Source: Streptomyces sp. CB02923 (GTDB lineage Bacteria > Actinomycetota > Actinomycetes > Streptomycetales > Streptomycetaceae). Taken from it: 64,000 nucleotides of DNA. Below are positions 41,079 to 49,672 of the stretch, piece by piece (position 1 is the first letter of the stretch; every line of letters starts with the position of its first letter). The translations under genes were made by a program, and so were the position numbers. Under the pieces are notes generated by a model, which worked only from the letters and a program-made list of their open reading frames with translations, made no database searches and was not told the DNA's origin. The stretch covers positions 1,164,908 to 1,228,907 of the forward strand of contig NZ_LWKZ01000023.1 of assembly GCF_001905005.1 (NCBI RefSeq), in the 5' to 3' direction.

Positions 41079-42101
41079 TCAGACGGACGACTCCACCGCC
41101 TGACGCCTCCCCTCCCCGGCACCTCGTGGAGGGGAGGCGGGCGACCGCAGCCGGTCGTGCAGGACCGCGAAGGCCGTGCACGTGACGGGGAGGACCACGG
41201 CCGCGGAGACCAGGATGCCGACGATGACGGGGGCGAGGATGCCGGCGTAATACGCGGCGAAGAAGTTACCCGTGGCCTGTTCGAGAAGGGTCCGTAGGAG
41301 GGGCCGCAGCGGCAGGGCGAGCTGGACCACCAGCCGGATCATCCCGGCGGTGAGCGCGGCCGGCAGCAGCGCGAGGCCGAGGACGGGGGCCGCTCCGGCA
41401 CGCGACCACGTCAGCGACCAGGAACGGCGCAGGGCCGCGCGGGCGCCGAGGCCGTCGGCCGCGGCGGCCGGGGCGAGGGTGAGGGCGAGGCGCAGCAGTA
41501 CGGCGGCGCATACGGCGACCGCGGGGGAGGCCGCGACGAGCGTGTAGGGCCACGACCCGCGTTCCAGAGGTTCCGGGGTGTCGAGCTGGTAGCCGGTGAG
41601 GCTGTGCGCCATGACTGCGACGAGCAGCGGCAGGGGCCATACGACCAGGCTGCGCAGCGCGTACACGGCGAGTATCGGTCGCAGCCGCGCGGAGGCCACG
41701 GCACGTGACCAGCCTCCGTGCGAGGGCTCGTGAGGCCCCTCGGCGGCCGCCCGCGAGCACACAGCCTGGAGGGCTGCGCTGCCGGTGCCGAGGAGGAGCA
41801 GGAAGAGCGGCAGCGTGCAGAGGGCGACCAGTGTCAGGCCGGTGGGGTCGTGCAGGTAGGGGTCCTCAAGCTGGTGGTACCGGATGCGTTCATTCCGCAT
41901 ATGGATGAAGACGGGCCACACGAGCGCGAAGATCGCGGCGGTCATCAGCAGCCCGATCAGTCCGGACAGGCCGACGAGACGTAGCGTCGCACCTGCCAGC
42001 GCGCCCCGGTGCTGCCGCAGGACGGCGAATGTCGTGACGGTGAAGCCGCGTTGCGGACTCCCGCTCGTCGGTGGCGCTGTGCGGTCGTGCTGTGCGGGCA
42101 T
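41079..42101 (-). CDS. Polytopic membrane protein, function unknown
   Basis: A 340-residue integral membrane protein with about six hydrophobic segments (for example LIGLLMTAAIFALVW, LVALCTLPLFLLLLG, YTLVAASPAVAVCAAVLL, ILAPVIVGILVSAAVVLP). The arrangement and the 'RAALRRSWSLTWSRAG' block between helices resemble the DUF/glycerophosphoryl-diester-phosphodiesterase membrane-domain type proteins common in actinomycetes, which is a tentative comparison. The ATG at 42101 is the first methionine giving a sensible N-terminus; the frame stays open far upstream only because of biased composition. It diverges from the methyltransferase gene across a region with 15-bp repeats. Confidence 0.72.
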   Translation of the reverse strand: MPAQHDRTAPPTSGSPQRGFTVTTFAVLRQHRGALAGATLRLVGLSGLIGLLMTAAIFALVWPVFIHMRNERIRYHQLEDPYLHDPTGLTLVALCTLPLFLLLLGTGSAALQAVCSRAAAEGPHEPSHGGWSRAVASARLRPILAVYALRSLVVWPLPLLVAVMAHSLTGYQLDTPEPLERGSWPYTLVAASPAVAVCAAVLLRLALTLAPAAAADGLGARAALRRSWSLTWSRAGAAPVLGLALLPAALTAGMIRLVVQLALPLRPLLRTLLEQATGNFFAAYYAGILAPVIVGILVSAAVVLPVTCTAFAVLHDRLRSPASPPRGAGEGRRQAVESSV

Positions 42102-42177
42102 ACGGGGATGAGCCTTCTCTACGTTCGGGGTCCGTTCCCGGAGAGGACGCCTGCCGGACGGGGAACGGTTCTCGGGA

Positions 42178-42237
42178 CGTGCCCGGCCCTGGCGTGCCCG
42201 GCCCTGGCGTGCCCGGCCCCGGCGTGCGCGGCCCTGG
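42178..42237. repeat. Four tandem 15-bp GC repeats
   Basis: Four copies of CGTGCCCGGCCCTGG (42178, 42193, 42208, 42223; the last two with one change each) lie between the divergent membrane-protein and methyltransferase genes, 64 nt before the methyltransferase start. They could affect promoter spacing or be a neutral minisatellite. Confidence 0.9.
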
Positions 42238-42301
42238 CGACGTGGCCGCGGGCTCCTCCCGCTCCGATTCTGCGCGTGCCATGCCGAGGCATGATCGGGG
42301 C

Positions 42302-43102
42302 ATGACCGAGCGCGCCGAAGACGGCTACCTCCTGACCAACGAGCAGTCCGAGGCAGGCGAGCGCTTCGACGCCCTCGCGACCCTCTTCGACCCCTCCACC
42401 TTCCGCCACCTCGACGACCTCGGCATCGCACCGGGCTGGCGCTGCTGGGAAGTGGGTGCCGGCGGCCCCTCGGTGGTCCGGGGCCTCGCCGAGCGCGTCG
42501 GCTCCACCGGGTACGTTCTGGCGACCGACATCGACACGTCGTGGACCGCCGCCGCGGCCGCGCCGCAGGTCGAAATCCGCCGCCATGACGTAGCCGCCGA
42601 CGAGCCCCCGCACGGCCCCTTCGACCTCGTGCACGCCCGCCTGGTCCTCGTCCACGTCGCCGACCGCGAGCGCGCCCTGCGGATGATGACGAGCGCCCTG
42701 CGCCCCGGCGGGTGGCTCCTGCTGGAGGACGCCGACCCGGCGCTCCAGCCTCTGATCTGCCCCGACGAATCCGGTCCCGAACAGCGCCTGGCCAACAAGC
42801 TCCGCCACGGCTTCCGCAAGCTCCTCGCCGAGCGTGGCGCGGACCTGGCCTACGGCCGTCGCCTTCCGCGCCTGCTGCGCGAGGCGGGCCTGACCGACGT
42901 CCAGGCGGATGCGTACTTCCCCCTGTCAGGCTCGGCCTGTGCGGCCCTGGAGCGGGCCACGGTGCAGCAGGTCCGCGACCGACTGGTGGCCAAGGGCCAC
43001 GCGACGCGGGAGGAGATCGACATCCACCTCGGCAACATCGCAGCAGGCGGCCTGGACCTGGCGACGTCCCCCATGATCTCGGCGTGGGGGCGGAAACGCT
43101 GA
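42302..43102 (+). CDS. SAM-dependent methyltransferase
   Basis: A 266-residue class I methyltransferase. The SAM-binding glycine loop is 'CWEVGAGGPSVVRGLAE', followed by the acidic strand 'VLATDIDTSW', 'VEIRRHDVAAD' and the post-IV region 'FDLVHARLVLVHV' and 'LRPGGWLLLEDADP'. The pattern is that of Streptomyces small-molecule methyltransferases of the UbiE/methyltransf_25 type. ATG at 42302 is selected because it starts the recognisable N-terminus 'MTERAEDGYLLTNE'; the binding site is not strong. Substrate is not predictable. It stands alone on the plus strand. Confidence 0.85.
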   Translation: MTERAEDGYLLTNEQSEAGERFDALATLFDPSTFRHLDDLGIAPGWRCWEVGAGGPSVVRGLAERVGSTGYVLATDIDTSWTAAAAAPQVEIRRHDVAADEPPHGPFDLVHARLVLVHVADRERALRMMTSALRPGGWLLLEDADPALQPLICPDESGPEQRLANKLRHGFRKLLAERGADLAYGRRLPRLLREAGLTDVQADAYFPLSGSACAALERATVQQVRDRLVAKGHATREEIDIHLGNIAAGGLDLATSPMISAWGRKR

Positions 43103-43555
43103 GGAGGCGGGACGAGAGTGACGCCCTGCTGCCTGCCCCTTGCCGCCTGCCCCTCGCCCATGGCCCGGAAGGGGCGCGGCCGACCCTTCCCCCGGTTGGC
43201 CGCAGGCCGCCTCGCCGGCCTCGCCGGGAATTGCGGCGTGGCGGTGGGGTGAACCATGGAGGCGTCGGGCGCCGGAGCGGGAACGGTTGTTCATCATCAC
43301 CGATGTGGTGATTGTCGGATCTCCGGCACCGGTTCTCGTTGGAGGCCAGATGGACACTGCCGGTAGGAGCCGTTCCCACGGCGGTGCCGGTCGCCGGAAC
43401 CGCACCGGTCTCCTTCACGGCGTACGCGCAGGGCTTCACGGTGTACGCGCGGGGCTTCACGGCGTACGAGCAGGGCTTCGCGCTGCCGGGCCGGACCGGC
43501 AGCCCGGCATCACCTCCGCGGGGGACCGGCCCTCCGGCTCCGCTCCCCGCCTGCC
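43103..43555. repeat. Intergenic region with three tandem 21-bp repeats
   Basis: No supportable gene. Three tandem 21-bp units start at 43414, 43435 and 43456 (core TTCACGG(C/T)GTACG), ending at 43476, followed by the start of a fourth (TTCGCG). In one plus frame they would read FTAYAQG-like heptads, but the flanking sequence does not look like protein. The region separates the methyltransferase from the transporter gene. Confidence 0.7.
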
Positions 43556-45247
43556 ATGACCGGCCCGGACCACCGCCCGGTGGCACACCGGGACCGACCG
43601 GAAAGACCCACCCCGCAACATCTGTACCGGCGCATATGCAGCCTGCTGCTGCGATCGGCCACGGCTACCGGCAGGACTACCGGCAGGGTTGTCGGCAGAG
43701 CCACGGGCAGGGCCACCACAGCCTTGTCCCAGCTGTTCGAGCAGTGGTCAGCCATCGTCTGGGCAGGCGTCCTGCTGGCGGTGGCCGCCGCGCTCGGCTT
43801 CATCTGGTCGGGTGTGGGCCCGCCCGCGCAAGGGGCCATCGCGCTGACGGTGTTCGCCGGAGCCACCCTGGCATGGGTGTCGGGCCACGGTGACGCCACC
43901 TTCGTCGGCCTGATCGCCGTACTGGTACTCGTCGTCGCCAAGGTCGTGGCGCCGGAGCGGCTGTTCGCCGGGCTGGGGAACGAGACGGTGTGGTTGCTGG
44001 TCGCGGCCTTCGTCCTGGCGGCGGGCATCGGCGCGACGGGCCTGCCGGCCCGGGCGGCCCTGGCCCTGTGCGCTCGCGCCCGTACGGTGCGGCAACTGTT
44101 CCACCTGGTGACGGGGGCCCTGGTCCTGACGGCCTTCGCCCTTCCGGCCACCGCGGGCCGGGCGGCCCTGGTGCTTCCCGTCTTCGCGGCACTGGCCGCC
44201 TCGGTGCCGGAACGCGTCACGGTTGTACGCGCCCTGTCCCTGTTGTTCCCCGCCGTGGTGCTGCTCTCCGCCATGGCCACCCTCACCGGTGCGGGAGCCC
44301 ACCTCATCACCGACCAACTCCTGGCCGGCACGACGGGCGACGGCATCGGCTACCTGCGCTGGCTGATGCTGGGGCTCCCGTTCGCCCTCATCTGCTCCCA
44401 CCTGGCCACCGAGGGCCTGCTGCGGACGATGACCGACCGGGACGAGCGCCGCGCCCCCTTGCCACGTACGCAAGAACCCTTGACGCGTAGGCAAGAACCT
44501 TTGACGCGTACGCAAGCCCCCTCGACACCGACGCACGACCCTTTGACCCGTACGCATGACGGAACCGCGGCGGGGGGTGGGCAGGAGGTGCACCAGCCCG
44601 GACACTCCGGGCGGCTCACACGCGACGAGATACGGGCCGGTGCGGTGCTCCTCGTGGTCATGGCCCTGTGGTGCACCGAGTCCCTGCACGGCATCCCGCC
44701 CGCCATCACGGCACTGGGCGGAGCGGTCCTGATCACCGCGCCCAAATGGGGCACCATCGGCATGTCGGCCGCCCTCGACGCGGTGCCGTGGTCCTTGCTG
44801 CTGTTCATGGTGACCACGATCGTGCTGGGCGGCGCGCTGGCCTCCTCGGGAGCGGCGCGCTGGCTCACCTCCCTGGTCTTCCCCGCCGCAGCGGGCCCGA
44901 TCGTGGTCCTGCTGGCCGTCGTCGTGGTCAGCGTCGCCTCCCATCTGGTGCTCCAGTCACGTTCGGCGCGATCGTCCGTGCTGGTGCCGCTGGTCATCCC
45001 GCTGGCCTCGACCGCGGGCCTGCAACCCGCCGCACTGGCCTTCGCCTCGACCGCCGCCGCCGGGTTCTGCCACACCTCCATCGCGTCGGCCAAACCCCTC
45101 GCCCTGTTCGCCCAGAGCGGCGGCACCGCGGTCTTCGACGAGCGGGACCTGCTGCGCCTGTCGGCCTGGCTCGGCCCCGTCACGGCCGCCGTGACCGTCG
45201 GATGCGCCCTGGCCCTCTGGCCCTGGCTGGGCCTGCCGCTGCGCTGA
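43556..45247 (+). CDS. SLC13/DASS-like anion transporter with a repeated loop
   Basis: A 563-residue membrane protein with two blocks of about five to six membrane segments. Features such as 'LFAGLGNETVWLLVAAFVLA', 'ALVLPVFAALAA', 'LGGAVLITAPKWG' and the late 'ASTAAAGFCHTSIASAKPLA' suit the divalent anion:sodium symporter (SLC13/CitT) superfamily, which carries dicarboxylates or related anions. The two halves are joined by a hydrophilic loop with five 7-residue repeats (PLTRTQE type, 44456-44560). The first 60 residues are basic and probably cytoplasmic. ATG at 43556 has no clear binding site, so the N-terminus is uncertain. The glycerate kinase gene starts 68 nt downstream; uptake of an organic acid for that enzyme is a possible link. 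Confidence 0.78.
   Translation: MTGPDHRPVAHRDRPERPTPQHLYRRICSLLLRSATATGRTTGRVVGRATGRATTALSQLFEQWSAIVWAGVLLAVAAALGFIWSGVGPPAQGAIALTVFAGATLAWVSGHGDATFVGLIAVLVLVVAKVVAPERLFAGLGNETVWLLVAAFVLAAGIGATGLPARAALALCARARTVRQLFHLVTGALVLTAFALPATAGRAALVLPVFAALAASVPERVTVVRALSLLFPAVVLLSAMATLTGAGAHLITDQLLAGTTGDGIGYLRWLMLGLPFALICSHLATEGLLRTMTDRDERRAPLPRTQEPLTRRQEPLTRTQAPSTPTHDPLTRTHDGTAAGGGQEVHQPGHSGRLTRDEIRAGAVLLVVMALWCTESLHGIPPAITALGGAVLITAPKWGTIGMSAALDAVPWSLLLFMVTTIVLGGALASSGAARWLTSLVFPAAAGPIVVLLAVVVVSVASHLVLQSRSARSSVLVPLVIPLASTAGLQPAALAFASTAAAGFCHTSIASAKPLALFAQSGGTAVFDERDLLRLSAWLGPVTAAVTVGCALALWPWLGLPLR
44456..44560. repeat. Five tandem 21-bp repeats in the transporter loop
   Basis: Five in-frame 21-bp units encode PLPRTQE, PLTRRQE, PLTRTQA, PSTPTHD and PLTRTHD. 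The frame is kept, so copy number can change without breaking the gene. Confidence 0.9.
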
Positions 45248-45315
45248 GCACACCCTGACGCGTGTACGACATGGCGGTCACGTCCGGGCCGCCGCCGAGG
45301 AATCGGAGCAGACTC

Positions 45316-46647
45316 ATGTCCTTGCGAGTTCTGGTCGCTCCCAGTGGCTTCAAGGAGTGCCTGTGCGTCGAGGCGGTCGGCGCGGCGATCAGCGACGGGA
45401 TCCAGCGCGTGCTGCCCGATGCCTGCGTCACCGCCGTCAACCTCGTCGACGGCGGCGAGGGCACCGCCCGTACGCTGGCCGCCGCCAGCGGCGGACGACT
45501 GGTGCCGGTGGCGGTCACCGGGCCCACCGGGGACGCGGTCTCCTCGCACTTCGCTGTCCTGGGCGGAGCCGGCCCACGGACCGCAGTCGTGGAAATGGCC
45601 GCGGCGGCCGGACTGGCACTCGTCCCCGGCGACGCCCGTGATCCCGGCCGTACCACCACCTACGGGGTCGGAGAGCTGATCCGTGCCGCCCTCGATCAGC
45701 GGTGCGAACGGATCGTGGTGGGCTGCGGCGATTCGGGAACCTGCGACGGCGGCGCGGGCGCACTGACGGCGCTGGGCGCCCGCGTGCTCGACACCGACGG
45801 CCGACGGGTTCCGGCGGGCGGCTGCGGCCTGCTCCGCGCCACGACCCTGGAACTCGACGGTCTGGACGTCCGCCTGGCGGCCACGGAGATTCTCGTCGCC
45901 TGCAATCCGTACAACCTCCTGACCGGCGAGCGCGGCGTCGCCCGGATTTTCGGGCCGCAGAAGGGCGCCTCGGACGCCCAGGTGGAAGAACTGGCCTCGG
46001 CCATGGACCACTGGGCCGCGCTGCTGGAACGCCACTGCGATACAGACGTACGGCATACACGGGGCGGCGGGGCGTCCGGCGGTCTCGGCGCGGGCCTGGC
46101 CGCCGCCCTCGGCGCCCGGCTGCTGCCCCGCTTCGATGCCCTCCCGGGCTACACGGAACTCGACACGCAACTGGCCGCGGCCGACCTGGTCATCACCGCG
46201 GAAGGAGCACTGGACCACCAGACGCCGCACGGCAAGGTCCCGGCCGAGGTCGCCCGTCGCGCCAAACAGCAGGGAAAACAGGTCATCGCGCTGGCCGGCA
46301 TCATCGGCCGCGGCGCCGCGGAGACCCGCCCGGCCGGGATCGACGCCTACGCCTGCATCCTCTGCCGCCCCATGTCCCGGCGCGAGGCCATGGACGGCGC
46401 CGCCGCACTGCTGGCCGACGCCGCCGAACAGGCCCTGCGCATGGTCCTGGTCGGCACCCGCCTCAGCGAACAGCCGCCTTCCGCTGCCGCACCGCTTCCG
46501 ACTGCCGCACCGCTTCCGACTGCCGCTGCCGCACCGGCGCCCGGTCCGGCGCCGCGCGCCGCAGCGGCGAACCGAGTTCAAGGACGAAGACGCCTCCGGG
46601 CACGGCGATGTCGCAGAAGAGGGCGCCCGGGGCAACGACGGTCGTAA
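45316..46647 (+). CDS. Glycerate kinase with a low-complexity C-terminal tail
   Basis: A 443-residue member of the GarK/GlxK type I glycerate kinase family, which phosphorylates D-glycerate with ATP. Typical blocks are 'VLVAPSGFKECLCVEAVGAAI', 'DGGEGTARTLAAASGG', 'VGCGDSGTCDGGAGALTALG', 'IFGPQKGASDAQVEEL' and 'GGGASGGLGAGLAAALGA'. The normal family length is about 375-385. The extra 65 residues are Ala/Pro- then Arg-rich and contain two exact 18-bp repeats (46489-46524), so the original stop may have been lost by a frameshift near the end. ATG at 45316 follows GGAG with 7-nt spacing. Confidence 0.9.
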   Translation: MSLRVLVAPSGFKECLCVEAVGAAISDGIQRVLPDACVTAVNLVDGGEGTARTLAAASGGRLVPVAVTGPTGDAVSSHFAVLGGAGPRTAVVEMAAAAGLALVPGDARDPGRTTTYGVGELIRAALDQRCERIVVGCGDSGTCDGGAGALTALGARVLDTDGRRVPAGGCGLLRATTLELDGLDVRLAATEILVACNPYNLLTGERGVARIFGPQKGASDAQVEELASAMDHWAALLERHCDTDVRHTRGGGASGGLGAGLAAALGARLLPRFDALPGYTELDTQLAAADLVITAEGALDHQTPHGKVPAEVARRAKQQGKQVIALAGIIGRGAAETRPAGIDAYACILCRPMSRREAMDGAAALLADAAEQALRMVLVGTRLSEQPPSAAAPLPTAAPLPTAAAAPAPGPAPRAAAANRVQGRRRLRARRCRRRGRPGQRRS

Positions 46648-46680
46648 CCGGGCCGGACCGTCACTTCGGTCCTCGGCCCG

Positions 46681-47014
46681 TCAGGCACGAGCGGTGGTGA
46701 GGATATGCCCACTGGCCCCCAGGAGCGAAGGGACGGTCTCCACGGCTCGCAGCGCGTCGAGGACACACTGCCGTCGCTCTGGATCATCGAGATACGCCTC
46801 GATGCCGCCCATCAGCCAGGCGGTACCTTCCAGCCCGTGCGGCACGGCGTCGTCGAGCCCGGCTCGGTGAACTCGTCGGCGATGTCCGCGGGATCGTGGA
46901 GGTAGGCCTCCGTGAACGGCCCTCCGGCCGGCAGGTGTCCCATCTCCAGTACCTGTCCAGTACCTTCTTGCCCTGGGTGTAGTACGCAAGCACGCTCGGC
47001 GCGAAAGTCGCCAT
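46681..47014 (-). pseudogene. Remnant of a SAM-dependent methyltransferase, two frameshifts
   Basis: Reading the minus strand from 47014, the peptide 'AYYTQGKKVLDRYWRWDT' is in one frame, 'GGPFTEAYLHDPADIADEF' continues in a second, and 'GLDDAVPHGLEG' to 'ETVPSLLGASGHILTTARA' is in a third. Joined, they form the C-terminal third of a typical Streptomyces class I methyltransferase, whose usual ending is 'RRVETEPSLLGTSPH' followed by a short tail. The SAM-binding N-terminal part is absent. At least two frameshifts and a 5' deletion make this a decayed gene. It lies between the glycerate kinase and TetR genes. Confidence 0.7.
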
Positions 47015-47067
47015 GCACCGATCATGGGAAGAGCCCTCGGGACCGGGCTACCGGATTTCAGCGGCTG

Positions 47068-47122
47068 CTACCGCCTTACCGACTTACGGCTTTACCGTCT
47101 TACGGCCTTACCGTCTTACCGC
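47068..47122. repeat. Short tandem repeats at the 3' end of the tetR gene
   Basis: Two tandem 16-bp units, CTTACGGC(T/C)TTACCGT at 47083-47098 and 47099-47114, with partial copies on both sides. The array runs into the last codons of the TetR gene (stop at 47116). Confidence 0.8.
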
Positions 47123-47742
47123 TCTCGGCCCGCGCCCGAAGGCGGGGCGATCAAGGTGATGGCGGCGTCGAGGAGTGCCTGGATCCGGCGCGGCGTGAAC
47201 CTTTCCGGTTCGATGGGGAACATCATCATCCAGCCGTCACCGATGGCGGCGAGCTGGTCGGCGAGCAGGTCGGCAGGGATGTCGTCACGGACGGCCCCCT
47301 GCGCCTGCCCGGCGGTGAGGAGCGAGGCGAGCCCGTCGCGGTGGCGGGCGTAACGCTGCTCGATGACGGCGGCGAACGCCGGTTCGTACCGTGCGTGGGC
47401 GAGCAGCTGGGACATCACGGGCCAGAACTCGGGATCGTCGGCGGTCCGCAACAGCCACCGCTCCAGGATCGCCCTGATGTCGGGCTGGGTCCGGCCGGTC
47501 GCGAGCGTGGCGTCGAAGCTGTCGAACCGGCTCTCGGCCAACGCGGTGACCAGCTCCTCCTTGTTCGCGAAGTAGTACGTCACCGCCCCGGTCGTGTACC
47601 CCGCGCGTTGGGCCACCTTGCGCAGAGAGGTGTTGGCGTAGCCCTCCTGCGCGATCACCGAGGCCGCCGCCTTCAGCAGCTCGGCCCGCTTCGCTTCGCG
47701 GTCGCCCGTCGGGCGGCCACGCCGCACGGTTGGCTCGCTCAT
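47116..47742 (-). CDS. TetR-family regulator of the adjacent oxidase genes
   Basis: A 208-residue TetR protein. The N-terminal helix-turn-helix contains 'SLRKVAQRAGYTTGAVTYY' followed by FANKEELV, preceded by the basic 'RRGRPTGDREAKRAELL'. The C-terminal part is helical and ligand-binding, with a TetR_C_6/BetI-like 'DGWMMMFPIEPERFTPRRI'. ATG at 47742 is chosen because the protein then starts at the family's usual point and leaves a 54-nt leader after the operator; GTG codons at 47781 and 47799 are in frame, but the latter lies within the operator. It diverges from the PhyH gene, so it probably represses both itself and that gene, and the flavin oxidase at 51 kb. Confidence 0.88.
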   Translation of the reverse strand: MSEPTVRRGRPTGDREAKRAELLKAAASVIAQEGYANTSLRKVAQRAGYTTGAVTYYFANKEELVTALAESRFDSFDATLATGRTQPDIRAILERWLLRTADDPEFWPVMSQLLAHARYEPAFAAVIEQRYARHRDGLASLLTAGQAQGAVRDDIPADLLADQLAAIGDGWMMMFPIEPERFTPRRIQALLDAAITLIAPPSGAGRER

Positions 47743-47795
47743 GCCGGTGCTGTTCGCTCGTCGGGTCGGGTTGTCGGACACCCGGCGATTCTGCC

Positions 47796-47825
47796 ACACA
47801 ATTAACGTAACAAGTGTTGTGTAAA
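47796..47825. promoter_or_regulatory. Candidate TetR operator between tetR and the PhyH gene
   Basis: On the minus strand 47825-47805 reads TTTACACAACA-ctt-GTTACGT, an imperfect dyad. A near-identical site is found upstream of the flavin oxidase gene at 51069-51089, matching at 18 of 21 positions. An outer inverted repeat ACACAA (47796-47801) and TTGTGT (47817-47822) also frames the site. The AT-rich stretch probably contains both divergent promoters. Confidence 0.75.
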
Positions 47826-47878
47826 AAACTGGATCTCGTTACGGTGCTGCCACCACCTGGCCTACGGGAGGAACACCC

Positions 47879-48709
47879 ATGCAGGAGTCAGTGAGGCACG
47901 CATTCCGCAACGACGGCGCCGTCCTCCTTGAGGGCTGCCTCGGCCAACCGCAGCTGGCACGGTGCCGTGAGGCGTTCCACTGGGCCGTCGGGCACCCCGG
48001 CCCCAACGCGACCCGGATGTTCAACGGGACCGGGCAGCAGTCCCACGTCGACAACGCCAACCCGCTCGCCAAGCCCCGGCTGGACGCTCTGGTGTCGTCG
48101 CTGCCGCTCGGCGAGCTGTTCGCCGACCTGTGGGGCTCGCGGCACGTCTGGTACTTCGCCGAGGAGATCTTCCTCAAGGCCGGCGGACGAGGCGGCCGCA
48201 CGGCCTGGCACCAGGACACCGCGTACCTGCCATGGGGCGGCGAGCACTGGGCCAATGCCTGGATCAGCTTCCAAGCGCTCCCGAAAGCGAACTCGTTGGA
48301 GATCATCCGCGGTTCCCACCACGGCACCCAGTACGACGGAACCACCTTCGCGAACCCCGACGACCCGACCGAGCCGCTCCACGGCGGCGGTGCCCTGCCG
48401 CGCCTGCCGCACATCGACGCCGAACTCGCGCGCGACCCCGACGCCTACGAGGTGCTCTCCTGGGCGACCGAGCCCGGCGACGTCGTCGCTCTTCACCCCC
48501 GCGCGCTGCACGGTGGCGCGCACGTCGACGCCTCATGCCCGGACCGCCATACGCTGGTTCTGCGCTTTTTCGGTGACGACGCAGCGTTCCGCCCCCTTCC
48601 GGAGGAGAACGAACACTTCGCCCGCAACGGAGTCCTCTTCGTCGAGGAGATGGCGAAGCTGAATGCGGGCGACCCGTTCCGCTCGCCCGTCTTCCGTCAG
48701 ATCGTCTGA
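47879..48709 (+). CDS. Phytanoyl-CoA dioxygenase-family Fe(II)/2-oxoglutarate oxygenase
   Basis: A 276-residue PhyH-type oxygenase. The iron triad appears as His and Asp in 'AWHQDTAYLPWGG' and a later His in 'HPRALHGGAHVD'; the 2-oxoglutarate Arg is probably in 'HTLVLRFFGDD'. Members hydroxylate small molecules such as ectoine or acyl compounds. ATG at 47879 has GGGAGG 7 nt upstream and a leader of about 54 nt from the TetR operator. It probably acts with the flavin-dependent oxidase encoded at 49.7-51.0 kb, which carries the same operator, in breakdown or detoxification of an amine or amino acid. That pairing is inferred. Confidence 0.88.
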   Translation: MQESVRHAFRNDGAVLLEGCLGQPQLARCREAFHWAVGHPGPNATRMFNGTGQQSHVDNANPLAKPRLDALVSSLPLGELFADLWGSRHVWYFAEEIFLKAGGRGGRTAWHQDTAYLPWGGEHWANAWISFQALPKANSLEIIRGSHHGTQYDGTTFANPDDPTEPLHGGGALPRLPHIDAELARDPDAYEVLSWATEPGDVVALHPRALHGGAHVDASCPDRHTLVLRFFGDDAAFRPLPEENEHFARNGVLFVEEMAKLNAGDPFRSPVFRQIV

Positions 48710-48961
48710 CCAGGCCCCGCGATGAGGCCTCACGCCCTGACCTCTCATTCTTGGCGATAGCACGTGGACCACCTCAAGGCTCTGCCGTCCGGTACTCAAA
48801 CCCACCATGGATCACAACCAAGACACGCCCTGAATGCCGCCGCCCAGCGGTCGGAGCCCTCATAACATCATTCGGGACCTTTCCCTTCAGTACCGCCCCG
48901 TCTCAGTACCGCCCCGTCGCAACTGCCCCGTAACGCGGCGACCGTCCAGAGAGGCCCGTCC

Positions 48962-49627
48962 GTGCATCGCTGGCTTTCCGAACGGCGCCGATCGACGGTA
49001 AGCCTGGCCATTGCGGCGTGCGCGGCAGTGGTCCTCCCCAACGACAGCGTGGCGCGGATTTCGTCAGCAGATGTTGGCGTACTCGTCCTCTACGCCTATC
49101 TGCTCCCTTACCTCACGATCACCTTGACCGCCTTTTTGAGCGTTGCTCCGGAGCAGGTCCGCTCCTGGGCGCATCGCGAGGCCCGCGGTACGTTCATGCA
49201 GCGCTATGTCCTCGGAACCGCACCCGGGCCCGGTGCGTCGCTTTTCATTGCGGCTGCCGCGCTGGTGGTGGCGGTGTTGTGGCTACCCGGCCACCTCAGC
49301 ACCACCTTTTCCGTCTTCCCGCGCACGCTGGTGGCTCTCACTCTGGTCGTCGTCGCCTGGATCTGCGTGGTCGTAGCCTTCGCCGTGACCTTCCAGGCCG
49401 ACAATCTCGTGGAGAACGAGCGGGCACTCGACTTCCCCGGAGAGGATTCCCCGGCCTGGGCCGACTACGTCTACTTCGCCTTGGCGGCGATGACGACATT
49501 CGGCACCACCGACGTCAACGTGACCTCACGGGACATGCGGCGGACGGTGGCGGCGAACACGGTCATTGCCTTCGTCTTCAACACCGTCACGGTCGCGAGT
49601 TTGGTATCCGCTTTGGGCCGCCGCTAG
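48962..49627 (+). CDS. DUF1345-type membrane protein
   Basis: A 221-residue protein with about five to six membrane segments. The block 'WADYVYFALAAMTTFGTTDV' followed by 'TVAANTVIAFVFNTVTVASLV' is characteristic of the DUF1345 family and resembles an ion-channel pore loop (TTFGT). Function of the family is unknown. The start is GTG at 48962, with GAGAGG about 10 nt upstream. A 252-nt gap with a short direct repeat, CAGTACCGCCCCGTC, precedes it. It converges with the flavin oxidase gene. Confidence 0.8.
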   Translation: MHRWLSERRRSTVSLAIAACAAVVLPNDSVARISSADVGVLVLYAYLLPYLTITLTAFLSVAPEQVRSWAHREARGTFMQRYVLGTAPGPGASLFIAAAALVVAVLWLPGHLSTTFSVFPRTLVALTLVVVAWICVVVAFAVTFQADNLVENERALDFPGEDSPAWADYVYFALAAMTTFGTTDVNVTSRDMRRTVAANTVIAFVFNTVTVASLVSALGRR

Positions 49628-49672
49628 CACTCCGGCGGGAATGCCGGGAAAGGCGCGGGGCGTGACCGGCCT

